Below are positions 8,153 through 17,194 of a stretch of DNA of 64,000 nt, in pieces; positions within the stretch are counted from its first letter, which is position 1, and the number at the start of each line of letters is the position of its first letter. The DNA lies in NCBI GenBank assembly GCA_963788205.1, contig CAWBGG010000007.1, positions 310,001-374,000 on the forward strand. The letters are read 5' to 3'. The DNA is from CAVVMA01 sp963788205 (lineage in GTDB: Bacteria > Desulfobacterota > Binatia > Binatales > Binataceae). Made by a program: the position numbers and the translations under genes. The notes beneath the pieces were generated by a model. The model saw only the letters and a program-made list of their open reading frames with translations, was not told the DNA's origin and searched no databases.

Positions 8153-9760
8153 GTGAGATCCAAAAGACTAATGCGCCTGGCCGCGATCGTGTTCGGTGCC
8201 GCAATGCTGGTTGCCGCAGTCCGGCCCGCGCTCGCACAAGATTATTCAAGATCGAAATCCCTGACCCTGTGGGTCAACACCAAGACCGGCCAGCTGTTCA
8301 CGCGTCCCGGCAAGGGCCGCCGGCCCTTTATTATTCCGGCCGCGGGTATCGACACGGGCGCGATCGAACATCAGGTCGATCAGAAAGTCGAACAGAAGAC
8401 GCAGGCGCTCGAACAGACTCAGCAGGAAATGAAGGCTGACCTGGCCAAGACCACGCAACAAACTCAGGAAGTCTCCACAGAAATGGCCGAGGTCAAGCCT
8501 GCGTGGCAGGACTACATCGATAATTTCAAGAACAAGTTCCACCTCGGTACGCTGGTGTACACGGACTACCGTTTCTATTCGCACACCGGGTTCGGGCCGC
8601 AGGAGCTTACCCAGATCAACGCTCCGGGACCCGGCAACGCCGACTTCAACAGTTTCGACGTATCGCGCGCATATCTCAATTTCTACTTCAATCCTACCGA
8701 CGACTGGACGGTTCGCGTGACGCCCAATCTCTACAGGCAGAACGCCGGTGGCACCTCGGCCGACCAAAACTCGAAAAACAGCTCGGTCTCCAGCAACGTG
8801 GATGACGAGCTCGCCGTTCGAATCAAGTACGCCTACCTGCAGTACAGCAAGGCTTTCAACGCGATCGAGCCTATGAAGGGCGATACGATCACCATCGGAC
8901 AGGCGCCCAACCCGCTGGTGGCTTGGGAGGAAGACCTCTACGGCTTCCGCTACGTCAACCTCACGCCCTGGAACTATTACAGTTTGTCTTCAAGCCAGCA
9001 GGGCCTCTCGATGCAAGGGCCGGTCAAGGTCAACGGGCTGCAATATGTCGATTACGACCTCGGTGTCTACAACGATGCCAACTTCCATCAGATGGAGGAA
9101 ACCAACACCAAGCAGACGATGGCGCGCTTGACGGTCTACCCGCTGGGCGCGCAGTGGCGCTATGACGGGCTGGGGCTAACTGGCTTTTACGACTACGGCT
9201 ACAGCAACGTCGCACCCGACGAGACCACCACCAGCACCGAGTCCAAGCATGTGTTGCGCATTGCCGCGTTGCTTCATTACACGGCAGAGCAGTGGGGACT
9301 GGCGGGCGAATGGGACGTTGGCGAGAACGCCTTCACCACCGGGAACCTGTGGTCGAGCAGCGGCCCATTGTCAACCTCAACGGTGTTCAAGAACTATGCG
9401 GCCATGTCGACCGCGTTTCAAAACTACGGCAGGTCTTTCCAGCAGGGATTCGATGTGTTCGGGCACCTGCACATTCCTGACTCGCCGTTTACGGCTTTCG
9501 GCACGTTCCAGCTATGGCAGCCGAATACCAAGGTCGATCTGAATCCCAATGACTTCCAGCGTATCGTGGCCGGCATCAGCTACCAGTACAACGAGTTTAT
9601 GCGTTTCTCATTTTCAAACCAGAACCTGCTTTACTATCACGACCAGTTTACGGTTGCCGGGTCGGAAGTGAAGAAGTTCGGCGGCCCCGACACGAACGTG
9701 ACGGACGCTGTGCCGCGCGACAATCATATGTTCATGCTCGCGGCTGAATTCAGCTACTGA
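8153..9760 (+). CDS. Outer-membrane porin with N-terminal coiled coil (phosphate-porin-like)
   Basis: 535 residues from a GTG with GGAGG 10 nt upstream (an ATG at 8171 is possible). Signal peptide VRSKRLMRLAAIVFGAAMLV through ALAQ. Residues about 60-125 are a Gln/Glu/Lys-rich coiled coil (VDQKVEQKTQALEQTQQEMK). From about residue 145 the chain alternates aromatic-rich strands (LVYTDYRFYSH, YLNFYFNP, RYVNLTPWNYY) and ends in AAEFSY, the aromatic C-terminus of a beta-barrel. This coiled-coil stalk plus barrel plan resembles OprP/OprO-like or OmpM-like porins; I infer anion or phosphate uptake only from the Pho-like promoter. No transporter genes follow; a hairpin closes the unit. Confidence 0.75.
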   Translation: MRSKRLMRLAAIVFGAAMLVAAVRPALAQDYSRSKSLTLWVNTKTGQLFTRPGKGRRPFIIPAAGIDTGAIEHQVDQKVEQKTQALEQTQQEMKADLAKTTQQTQEVSTEMAEVKPAWQDYIDNFKNKFHLGTLVYTDYRFYSHTGFGPQELTQINAPGPGNADFNSFDVSRAYLNFYFNPTDDWTVRVTPNLYRQNAGGTSADQNSKNSSVSSNVDDELAVRIKYAYLQYSKAFNAIEPMKGDTITIGQAPNPLVAWEEDLYGFRYVNLTPWNYYSLSSSQQGLSMQGPVKVNGLQYVDYDLGVYNDANFHQMEETNTKQTMARLTVYPLGAQWRYDGLGLTGFYDYGYSNVAPDETTTSTESKHVLRIAALLHYTAEQWGLAGEWDVGENAFTTGNLWSSSGPLSTSTVFKNYAAMSTAFQNYGRSFQQGFDVFGHLHIPDSPFTAFGTFQLWQPNTKVDLNPNDFQRIVAGISYQYNEFMRFSFSNQNLLYYHDQFTVAGSEVKKFGGPDTNVTDAVPRDNHMFMLAAEFSY

Positions 9761-9777
9761 GACTTCCTCCACCCCCG

Positions 9778-9817
9778 CCGGGCGGGCGCAGGTGCTCCCC
9801 CCACCTCGTCCGCCCGG
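9778..9817. terminator. Hairpin between convergent porin and tolC
   Basis: An outer stem CCGGGCGG (9778) with CCGCCCGG (9810) encloses an inner stem AGGTG with CACCT. There is only a weak T-rich stretch after it. It sits in the 78-bp gap between two convergent genes and probably acts as a bidirectional terminator. Confidence 0.45.
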
Positions 9818-9838
9818 GCATTCCTTATCGGCTACAGA

Positions 9839-10528
9839 TCAACGCGCCGCGGCCAGCGACCGTGCCGACGCCCGATCGACCGCGGCGGCCGCGAGTGAAT
9901 AGCCGTACAGTGAGTTGGCATACTCCGCGTCATCCTCGGTGTAATAGCGCTCGGCATCTTCGAGCTCGACGATGTCGCTGAGGCCGGTCTGGTAGCGCTT
10001 TTCGGCCAGCTCGAGCTCCACCCGCGACGCCGCCAGCGCCTTGCCGGCCCGGTCGATACGCTGCACCGACGACTGCCAATTCAGGAAGGCGGTCTTGACC
10101 TCCAGGGTGATTCGCTGGCGCAAATCTTCAATCGCATGCCCGAGCGCGCGCTGGCGGAACCCGGCCTCGGCGATCTGATGAGTGGTGAGAAAGCTGTTGA
10201 AGATCGGCCAGGTGAGCACGATCCCCACATTAAAGTTATTCACCACCGGCAGGCCCGTCCCCACGCCGGCATAGCCGGCTGCAGCGCTCACGGTCGGGAA
10301 ATAGTCACTGCGATACTCAGTAATCTGCGCGCCCATCGCGCGGGCCTGATCCTCGAGCGCTTGCAGGTCCGGCCGCATCTTGAAGGAATTCTGGAGCAGA
10401 GACGCGATCGTGTCGTTGATATTCGCATAGGTCATCACGTCCGCGGGCCGGTAATCAGTTGCGTTGTCGCCCAGTCCCAAGGCGTTATCGAGCGCGGCCT
10501 TGGCGTCGGCCTGGGCGTTTTGCGCGTC
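9839..10528 (-). CDS. tolC: TolC-like outer-membrane efflux protein, C-terminal part (frameshifted)
   Basis: About 230 residues that continue the TolC family protein begun at 11270, but in the next frame. It starts at DAQNAQADAKAALDNALGLG and includes the second helical hairpin repeat (SYFPTVSAAAGYAG style strand, then RQRITLEVKTAFLNWQ and ELAEKRYQTGLSDIVELEDA), which are typical of outer-membrane efflux proteins. One extra base at 10529-10531 (plus-strand AA) breaks the frame: removing it joins QLHLV to DAQNAQ as in intact relatives. The trimeric channel would pair with the RND pump and adaptor encoded upstream. I treat it as one gene; sequencing error is the likely cause of the split. Confidence 0.8.
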   Translation of the reverse strand, partial: DAQNAQADAKAALDNALGLGDNATDYRPADVMTYANINDTIASLLQNSFKMRPDLQALEDQARAMGAQITEYRSDYFPTVSAAAGYAGVGTGLPVVNNFNVGIVLTWPIFNSFLTTHQIAEAGFRQRALGHAIEDLRQRITLEVKTAFLNWQSSVQRIDRAGKALAASRVELELAEKRYQTGLSDIVELEDAERYYTEDDAEYANSLYGYSLAAAAVDRASARSLAAAR

Positions 10529-11270
10529 GAACCAGATGCAACTGTGCCCGCTGCACTTCCGCCTGCGTGATGTATACGTCCAGTTGGGGCCGCAAGCCGG
10601 CTTGTGACTTGGCCTCGGCTTCATGCCGGTGGAACTGGCGCTGCTCGACGGCCTTGCTGAATACCTTGACCATCTGCCCGGCTTGCAGCAGGTCGAAGTA
10701 GGCCCGTGACACTTCGAAGATCAAATCAAGGTCGGTAAGACGCTCCTGTCCGGCGGCGGCCTCAGCCTCGAAGCCGCGCTCGGCCACGAATCCGCGCCGG
10801 CGGCCGAGATCGAACAGAAACTGCGAAGCGGCCACGCCCCCCAGATAATTGTTCGACGTGCTCGAGCTCTGCGAGAAGTCGCCCGCCGGCAGGTCGTGAT
10901 TCGTGCCGGTCAGCCGCGGAAACATGCCGTCAGTGTCGAAATAGCTGGTGTTGCCGATGCCGTTCTCGGTGGAACGCAGGTACTCCCCGACGCCGAAGAG
11001 CTGCGGACCAAGATAAGAGCGGGCCTCGCCGGTCTGCTCTGCCGCCGCGCGGGTCTCGTCGTGGGCCTGTCTGGCGCGCGGATGGTTCCTGAGCGCGATC
11101 GAAATCGCCTGCCGGAGCGTAAGTTCCGCACCGGGCGCCAGCGTCAGCTTGTCCTCGGAATCCGTGGCGGGCGCCATTGGGGCGGCGCTCGCATCGGCAT
11201 AGGATGCGGCCGCCGCGGCGTGAGCGGTCGCGAACAAATATGCAATCACAAGCACATAGCGATACTTCAT
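10485..11270 (-). CDS. tolC: TolC-like outer-membrane efflux protein, N-terminal part (frameshifted)
   Basis: Starts MKYRYVLVIAYLFATAHAAA with a Sec signal, then LTLRQAISIALRNHPRARQA, the standard first motif of the outer-membrane efflux protein family. The strand region SSTSNNYLGGVAASQFLFDLG and helix RAYFDLLQAGQMVKVFSKAV follow. Homology runs to about base 10530, after which this frame reads a spurious basic tail. AAGGG lies about 9 nt before the ATG. It is the last gene of the pump-adaptor-TolC operon, 44 bp after the adaptor. Together the two parts give a protein of about 477 residues, normal for TolC. Confidence 0.82.
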   Translation of the reverse strand: MKYRYVLVIAYLFATAHAAAAASYADASAAPMAPATDSEDKLTLAPGAELTLRQAISIALRNHPRARQAHDETRAAAEQTGEARSYLGPQLFGVGEYLRSTENGIGNTSYFDTDGMFPRLTGTNHDLPAGDFSQSSSTSNNYLGGVAASQFLFDLGRRRGFVAERGFEAEAAAGQERLTDLDLIFEVSRAYFDLLQAGQMVKVFSKAVEQRQFHRHEAEAKSQAGLRPQLDVYITQAEVQRAQLHLVRRAKRPGRRQGRAR

Positions 11271-11314
11271 AGTAGCTAACCCTTTGGATATTCGAGCCGG
11301 GATGGAAATAGTGC

Positions 11315-12487
11315 TCAGTCGGTTGACGCGACCGAGCTGGCGCCGGCGTTGTCGCCGTTGCCCTTGGCGATTACGTAGTCAACCGGTTCACCGTCGCGAA
11401 GGGAGTTGCTATAGGGGCTAACGACCAGCTCTCCGCCCTTCAGCCCGGAGGTGACTTCCAGGTAACGCCCATTATCGATCCCCGTGCTGACCGGCACTCT
11501 GGCCAGACGGCCGTTCTCGACCACGAGCACTTCCGGTGTATCGCCGGTATGGACCGCTCCGACCGGGAGCCGCAGCGCGTCGGGATGGCGCACCAACTCC
11601 AGCGTCACGTGCGCATACATCCTCGGATAGAGCGCGCCGCCGGGATTGTCGATGTCGATTTCCGTCAACATCGTGCGGGTCGCGAGGTCCAGCGAGTTGG
11701 CGTAACGCGTCACTGCGCCGGTGAACTCGCGATGCGGCAATTCGTCGAAGCGCAGCACGGCCGGCGTGCCGCGGTGAATCGACGGGCATGAGCCCTCAGG
11801 CACGTAGACGTAGACGCGCAGCTTGTCGATCTTCGCGATCGTCAGCAGCGGACCGCCTTCGCCGCGATGGCCCTCCGCGCCCTCGCTCGCGTTGGGACTG
11901 ACCATCGTCGCCGAATCGTTGTCGCCGGCCCCGCCGCCGCTGGCCCGAATCAGCGCGCCCGGATCAGCAAAGCGGCCGGTGACGACGCCGTCGAACGGAG
12001 CGATGATCTTGGTATAGCTCACCATCGTATCGAGGGTGCGGACCTCCGCCGCGGCTTCCTGATAATTGGCGAACGCCATGTTGACGTCCTGCTGCGACAC
12101 CAGCCGCGGGTCGGAATGCTGAACCTGCTTGAGGCGCCCATAAGTGATGCGCTGGATATCCATCCGGGCGTGCGCGCGGTCGAGGTTCGAATGGAGCTCC
12201 GGCACTTCGATTTCGGCCAGCACCTGGCCCGCCTTGATCCGGTCGCCCTTGTCGACGTTGATCGATTTCAAATAGCCGGTGACTTTCGCGTGCAGCGCGG
12301 CCTCGTAAAAGCCGACCAGGTCGCCGGGCAGATCGATCGACTGGGTCATCGCGGCCCGCTGCGGCCTGATCACGGTCACGCTGGTCTTAGGCGGAGCGGG
12401 CGTAGTGTCGGCACGCTGCTGGCAGCCGCTCCCGAGCAGGGTGGCTGCGATCGCGATGCACATTGCACTGAGTATCGAGCGGCTCAC
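11315..12487 (-). CDS. RND efflux periplasmic adaptor (membrane fusion) lipoprotein
   Basis: 390 residues. Signal with lipobox LLGSGC (Cys about 22). Barrel-sandwich half-motif LHAKVTGYLKSINVDKGDRI with KAGQVLAEIEVPEL, a short coiled-coil hairpin (SNLDRAHARMDIQRITYG onwards), then the second half-motif TKIIAPFDGVVTGRFADPGA and a membrane-proximal beta domain. A Gly/Asp/Ser-rich insertion (RASGGGAGDNDS, SEGAEGHRGEGG) sits where many adaptors have a short loop. Links the inner-membrane pump to TolC. Its ATG overlaps the pump stop by 4 bp, so the genes are translationally coupled. The substrate class (drug, dye or metal) is not readable. Confidence 0.93.
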   Translation of the reverse strand: MSRSILSAMCIAIAATLLGSGCQQRADTTPAPPKTSVTVIRPQRAAMTQSIDLPGDLVGFYEAALHAKVTGYLKSINVDKGDRIKAGQVLAEIEVPELHSNLDRAHARMDIQRITYGRLKQVQHSDPRLVSQQDVNMAFANYQEAAAEVRTLDTMVSYTKIIAPFDGVVTGRFADPGALIRASGGGAGDNDSATMVSPNASEGAEGHRGEGGPLLTIAKIDKLRVYVYVPEGSCPSIHRGTPAVLRFDELPHREFTGAVTRYANSLDLATRTMLTEIDIDNPGGALYPRMYAHVTLELVRHPDALRLPVGAVHTGDTPEVLVVENGRLARVPVSTGIDNGRYLEVTSGLKGGELVVSPYSNSLRDGEPVDYVIAKGNGDNAGASSVASTD

Positions 12488-15400
12488 TGACCTGCCCCCT
12501 CATTGGCGCCCCGCTGCCGGCGCGCGTATAGCAACTCGTACACGCAAGGTACGAGTATCAGCGTGAGCACGGTAGATACTGCCAGGCCGCCGACCGCGGC
12601 GCGGGCGAGCGGCGCGGAGGCCTCCGAGCCTTCGCCGAGCTTGAGCGCGATCGGCATCAGGCCCGCGATCGTCGCCAGCGCGGTCATCAGGATGGGGCGC
12701 ATCCTGACGCGCGCGGACTCGACCACCGCGCGGCGCAGCTCCTGCCCCTGGCGGCGCCGCTCGTTGGCGAAATCGACCAGCAGGATCGAATTGGATACCA
12801 CGATTCCGACCATCACGATAATTCCCATGAAGGACTCGATGTTGAGCGTCGTGCCGGTCAGCCAGAGTGTCCAGACCACCCCGATCAGTCCCATCGGAAC
12901 GGCGAACATGATGATGAACGGGTCCATGAATGACCGAAACTGCGCGACCATCACCAGGTAGAGCAGCACCACCGCCAGGCTCAAGCCGAAGCCGAAGCTC
13001 GAGAACGACGACTGCATCGCCGTCACCGCGCCGCGATAGCTGACCGCCACGTCCGGTGGCAGATCCAGCGCGCTGAGTGTTTTCTGGATTGTGGCCTGCG
13101 TGCCGCCGAGGTCGCTGCCTCTGGGCGACACCAACAGGTCGACCACCCTTCGGATGCTATAGTGGTCGGCCTCGGACGGATTTTCATGCGGAACGACTGA
13201 CGCGACCTCGCGCAGGAGCAGGCTCTGCGCATGGCCGGTTTCACCCTCGCGGCCGTGGACCGGGATGTCCTCGAGGGCTTCGGTCGAATCATAACCTTTC
13301 GCGGACTGCGGATATTCGGCGGTGAGGAAGTAGTCATTATTATCCTTGTGGTCTATCCAGACCGACGGCGCGATATACATATTGGAGTCGAGCGCCGTAA
13401 TCACGTCGGATACCACTTCCTTCTGAGTCAAGCCAAGCCGCGCCGCCCTGACCCGGTTGACGTTGATATCCAGGGTTGGATAGTCGGGTTCCTGGGGGAT
13501 GAAGGTCTGGGAAACTTCGGGCAGGCCGCCGATCAGCTCGCGCGCCTGGTTTGCGGTCCGGTAGAGCTCATCGAACTCCCGGCCGCTGAACTGCACGTCG
13601 ATCGGCGCCATCGACCCGAAGTTCAAGACCGCGTCGATAATGCTGCCCGACGAAAACAACGTCCGTGCGTCGGGCACTTCGTGGGGAATGACTTCCTGAA
13701 GCCTCGCGACGTAGTACCAGGTCGAGTGGCTGCGCCCCGGCTTGAGTTCCACCTGCAGAAAGCCGGAGTCCTCGGCCGAGTTGGGTGAGTAGATCGCCGA
13801 GAGACTGGGCGCGAGACCGATGTTCGACACCACCATGTCGAGTTCGCCGGCGGGAATCACTTTGCGGACCACAGCTTCTATTCGGCGCGCCAACTCAGTT
13901 GTGAGTTCCAGGCGGGTACCGGCAGGGGCGCGGAAGTTGATCGTGAAAATCCCGGCGTCGGTGCGAGGAAACAACTCGGTGCCGAGCAGCGGAAATATCG
14001 CCATGCTGCCGGCAAACAACACGGCCACCGCCGCGATCACCATCGCCTTGTGATTCAGCGAGCGGTCCAGCAATCGCTCGTAGCGCAGGGCCAGGCGATC
14101 GTAGGCCCGGATCAACGGCGCGAATACGCCGTGGCCGGCGCCTTCCTCCTCCGCCCGCGCTTCTTCCGCGGTCAGGAACCGTGCGCAGTAAATCGGAATC
14201 ACGGTCATTGCCATCAGATAGGAGGCTGCCATCGACAATACGACCGCCAGCGCCAGCGCACTGAACAGGTACTTGGCCACTCCGAAGAGGAACATCACCG
14301 GAAAAAACACGATGCAGGTGGTGACCGTGGAAGCCAACACGGCGAGCGCCACCTCTTCGGCGCCGTCCTTGGCCGCCTGCGCCGGCGCTTTGCCCAGAAC
14401 CAGATGGCGGTTGATGTTCTCCAGCACCACCACCGAATCGTCGACCAGGCGGCCGATCGCGAGTGCGAATCCGCCCAGCGTCATGATGTTGATGGTGTTG
14501 CCGCTCATGTATAGCCCGAATGCGCCGGCGAGGATCGAAAGCGGTATCGAGAGGAAAATCGCCAGCGTCGAGCGGAAGCTGCCCAGAAAGATCAGAATCA
14601 TCAGAGACGCCAGCACCGATCCCGATATCGCTTCGTGCTCCAAGCTTTTTACGGCCTGCAGCACGTAAGTCGATTGGTCGAAAATGGTCTTGAGCTTCAT
14701 CCCCGGCGGCAACGCGAAGAGCTTTGGCAGCAGCGCCTTAACGCCTTCCACGACCGATACGGTGTTTGCGCCAACCTGGCGCAGCACGGGGATGTATACC
14801 GACGGTTGCCCGTTGATCAGCACCCGGTTGTACTGGATCTGCGACGAGTCACTGACCCGTGCCACGTCGCCGAGCAGGACCGGCGCCTGCCCGGCTCCGA
14901 TCTTGACCGGGACTTGGCCGATGTCGCCGACCTTCGGGATCATGCTGTTCGAATAGACGTAGTAGTCCTTCGAGCCGATTTTGACATCGCCCGCCGGCAT
15001 AATCAGATTGGACTGATTGATGGCCTGAACCACGTCCATCAGCGACATGTCGCGCGCCCGCAAAGCCTGCGGATCTACGTAGGCCATCATCTGTCGAAAC
15101 TTGCCGCCGAACGGAATCGGCACTGAGGCTCCCGGCACGGTCGCAAGCTGGTTGCGGACGTTGTAGCGCGCCTGGTCCTCGAGCTGAGTCTCGCCATAGC
15201 CCTGGCCTTCCAGGGTCACGAGCACAACCGGCAACGAAGACGCGTCGTACTGCAAAACCAGCGGCGGAAGCGTCCCGGGCGGCATTATGCCCAAGTCGGC
15301 CATCGCCAGCGTACCCATCTGTGCCGCAGCCGCCTCGACATTGGTGCCGGGCTGAAAGAAGACCTTGATTATGCTCACACCTGACAGCGAGCGCGATTCG

Positions 15401-15633
15401 ATATGCTCGATGCTGCTGCCGAGAGTGAAGAACCGCTCGTAGCGAAACGTGATGTTGTCTTCCATGTCGAGCGGCGGCATCCCCTGGTAAAAGGTTGCAA
15501 CCACTACGGCGGGTATCTTGATGTCGGGAAAGACGTCCACCGGCATCTGTGCGAATGCCGTGACGCCCAAAATCATGATTATCAATGCCCCCACGATAAC
15601 CGCGTGAGGGTTACGCAATGAGAAACTTGGCAC
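12484..15633 (-). CDS. RND efflux transporter permease subunit
   Basis: 1049 residues from the GTG at 15633. Twelve-helix RND layout with two large periplasmic loops: TM1 HAVIVGALIIMILGVTAFAQ and MPVDVFPDIKIPAV at the start, and TM4 GFALAIGRLVDDSVVVLENI with the Asp-Asp proton-relay pair of HAE1-type pumps. The heavy-metal (CzcA) signature is absent, so drug or hydrophobic-compound export is likelier. The start: GAGG precedes the GTG and the protein then begins right at the first amphipathic helix; a longer frame to 15798 adds 55 basic unconserved residues. First gene of the pump-adaptor-TolC operon. Confidence 0.93.
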   Translation of the reverse strand: MPSFSLRNPHAVIVGALIIMILGVTAFAQMPVDVFPDIKIPAVVVATFYQGMPPLDMEDNITFRYERFFTLGSSIEHIESRSLSGVSIIKVFFQPGTNVEAAAAQMGTLAMADLGIMPPGTLPPLVLQYDASSLPVVLVTLEGQGYGETQLEDQARYNVRNQLATVPGASVPIPFGGKFRQMMAYVDPQALRARDMSLMDVVQAINQSNLIMPAGDVKIGSKDYYVYSNSMIPKVGDIGQVPVKIGAGQAPVLLGDVARVSDSSQIQYNRVLINGQPSVYIPVLRQVGANTVSVVEGVKALLPKLFALPPGMKLKTIFDQSTYVLQAVKSLEHEAISGSVLASLMILIFLGSFRSTLAIFLSIPLSILAGAFGLYMSGNTINIMTLGGFALAIGRLVDDSVVVLENINRHLVLGKAPAQAAKDGAEEVALAVLASTVTTCIVFFPVMFLFGVAKYLFSALALAVVLSMAASYLMAMTVIPIYCARFLTAEEARAEEEGAGHGVFAPLIRAYDRLALRYERLLDRSLNHKAMVIAAVAVLFAGSMAIFPLLGTELFPRTDAGIFTINFRAPAGTRLELTTELARRIEAVVRKVIPAGELDMVVSNIGLAPSLSAIYSPNSAEDSGFLQVELKPGRSHSTWYYVARLQEVIPHEVPDARTLFSSGSIIDAVLNFGSMAPIDVQFSGREFDELYRTANQARELIGGLPEVSQTFIPQEPDYPTLDINVNRVRAARLGLTQKEVVSDVITALDSNMYIAPSVWIDHKDNNDYFLTAEYPQSAKGYDSTEALEDIPVHGREGETGHAQSLLLREVASVVPHENPSEADHYSIRRVVDLLVSPRGSDLGGTQATIQKTLSALDLPPDVAVSYRGAVTAMQSSFSSFGFGLSLAVVLLYLVMVAQFRSFMDPFIIMFAVPMGLIGVVWTLWLTGTTLNIESFMGIIVMVGIVVSNSILLVDFANERRRQGQELRRAVVESARVRMRPILMTALATIAGLMPIALKLGEGSEASAPLARAAVGGLAVSTVLTLILVPCVYELLYARRQRGANEGAGQ

Positions 15634-15736
15634 TCGAATGCTACCTCGACCGGCTTCGCCGCATCGAATTGCGCCGAAGGCTTGTGCGTCAACGCATCCG
15701 GCGGCGCGGCGGCACGCCCATAGAGCTGAGTCGAGA

Positions 15737-16108
15737 TTAAGCGGTCGGCAAGTCGTCTTCGCTCGCGGGCGAGGAGGCGACCTTAAGATGGACGACAAGT
15801 CGGCGCGGCGGATCGGCGGTACGCAGGGCTGCGGCGCGATAGAGCGCCGCCGGTACGGGAGCGTCTTGCAACGCCGGGCTCAGCCGTTCACTCGGCTGTG
15901 GCCGGCACGCTCGCGCCGCCGCCTCGCCGGCGACTTCGAGGGTGGCCTGGCGGCGAAATTCGCGCCGGGCCTGGGCTAGCTGGTGAGTAGCCGTGATCCC
16001 GTTGGCGCTGACCGCCGGAGCGATCAGGCAAAGTCCCAGCGAGAGCAGGCTCAATCCCGCGGCGAATAGCAGGACCGCGGTCGGACGCTGTGCGAAAGCA
16101 GTCATCAC
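15737..16108 (-). CDS. Small membrane or secreted protein of unknown function
   Basis: 123 residues. MMTAFAQRPTAVLLFAAGLS with LLSLGLCLIAPAVSANG forms one hydrophobic segment, either a signal or an anchor. The rest is Arg/Ala/Pro-rich without a recognisable motif. It lies 103 bp upstream of the RND pump on the same strand and might belong to that operon. The ribosome binding site is poor and GC-rich DNA produces false frames, so I am not sure it is translated. Confidence 0.4.
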   Translation of the reverse strand: MMTAFAQRPTAVLLFAAGLSLLSLGLCLIAPAVSANGITATHQLAQARREFRRQATLEVAGEAAARACRPQPSERLSPALQDAPVPAALYRAAALRTADPPRRLVVHLKVASSPASEDDLPTA

Positions 16109-16162
16109 GTCTCGTTACTAACGCTATTCAGGCCGGCGCCGGGGTTCAAGCCTCACCCCGGA

Positions 16163-16612
16163 CTACGGTGAGAACACTGGATTGAACATGTTGATCTCGG
16201 GCCCCTCGCTCACCTGGTCCCAGGCCTCGGTATCGAGCACCCGGCTTGCCTTCATTTGCTCGGTGACCTGCTGATTCTGCCGGATCTCGCGATAGCGCTG
16301 GTAAGTGGCCTCGTTGCCGGCGTACATGCAATCGCACACGTAGGGATCCGCGTACCAGTAAACGGTGCCGCGTTTCCTGTCGACTGAGCGGCTGAGCGTG
16401 AGCGGCTTGAGCGAATTCATCTCGTTGCGCTGCGCTTCGGTATCGGCCGGCAGCCGCACGAAGCCGGCCTGTTCGAGCAACGGCTCGACCTGCTCGGCAT
16501 TACCGCGAAACTGGGCCGAGACATTCTCCTGCCACAGCGCGCATCCGCTCTGCGCCACTACGACCATCAGCCATGTGATCCCCGCGAGCCGGCGCGCGTC
16601 CCATGCACGCAT
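16163..16612 (-). CDS. Lipoprotein of unknown function
   Basis: 149 residues with GGGGGAAG just before the ATG. The signal ends at a lipobox (VVVAQSGC, Cys about 24). The mature part carries a Cys-x-Cys pair (YVCDCMYAGNE) and the repeated charged segment YQRYREIRQNQQVTEQM. I do not recognise a family. It is followed at 54 bp by the small membrane gene and divergent from the BON-like gene. Real by codon usage, ribosome binding site and signal. Confidence 0.72.
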   Translation of the reverse strand: MRAWDARRLAGITWLMVVVAQSGCALWQENVSAQFRGNAEQVEPLLEQAGFVRLPADTEAQRNEMNSLKPLTLSRSVDRKRGTVYWYADPYVCDCMYAGNEATYQRYREIRQNQQVTEQMKASRVLDTEAWDQVSEGPEINMFNPVFSP

Positions 16613-16749
16613 TGTTTCTTCCCCCTGGGCGAATCGTTCGATACATGAAAACTATTGCACAGGTCGGCGCGTTGAAGCATCTCCCAGGGGGCCGGCGGTC
16701 GAAACGAAGCCCTTGACCCTTCGGCCCGGACCATCGTTGGATAGTCGGG

Positions 16750-17178
16750 ATGGCACGAATCGCGACCCCGCCGGCGTTGCGCCGCGCCTGCCTGGCGCGC
16801 GCGGCGCGACTCATCACGCTGGCCGGCGTGCTGGTTGCGGTCGCACCGGCGCTGGCGGGGGCTCAATCCGGCACCGTCGATACCGCAACCAGCCAGCGGC
16901 TGACCGACTATCTACGCAAGCATCGGCTGCCGCTGGTAGGTGCGCAGATTATCAGGGACAACGACGGCGGAACGCAGGTGATGCTCTTCGGATACGTCGC
17001 GACTTCGTTCGGCAAGAACGACGCGGAGACCAAGGCCCTCAAGTTCATGAAGCCCGGCGCGCAGATCATCAACCGAATCGAGATTCGTCCCGAGATTCTT
17101 CACCTCAAGCGCAAAAGGGCTCCTGCCAGCGGCGGCGTGACCACCCCTCCATACGATCAAGGCGGCGGCAGTCCGTGA
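16750..17178 (+). CDS. Secreted BON-domain-like small protein
   Basis: 142 residues with a Sec signal (LITLAGVLVAVAPALAGAQS). The mature part has the order helix RLTDYLRKHRLPLVGAQI, strand GGTQVMLFGYVATSFGKND, helix AETKALKFMKPGAQIINRIE, which resembles the BON fold (lipid or membrane binding) seen in OsmY-type periplasmic proteins. The assignment is by eye and weak. The C-terminus is basic then Gly/Pro-rich. It precedes uvrD by 16 bp on the same strand and may be cotranscribed. Confidence 0.6.
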   Translation: MARIATPPALRRACLARAARLITLAGVLVAVAPALAGAQSGTVDTATSQRLTDYLRKHRLPLVGAQIIRDNDGGTQVMLFGYVATSFGKNDAETKALKFMKPGAQIINRIEIRPEILHLKRKRAPASGGVTTPPYDQGGGSP

Positions 17179-17194
17179 TAGAATTGGCGGCGCA

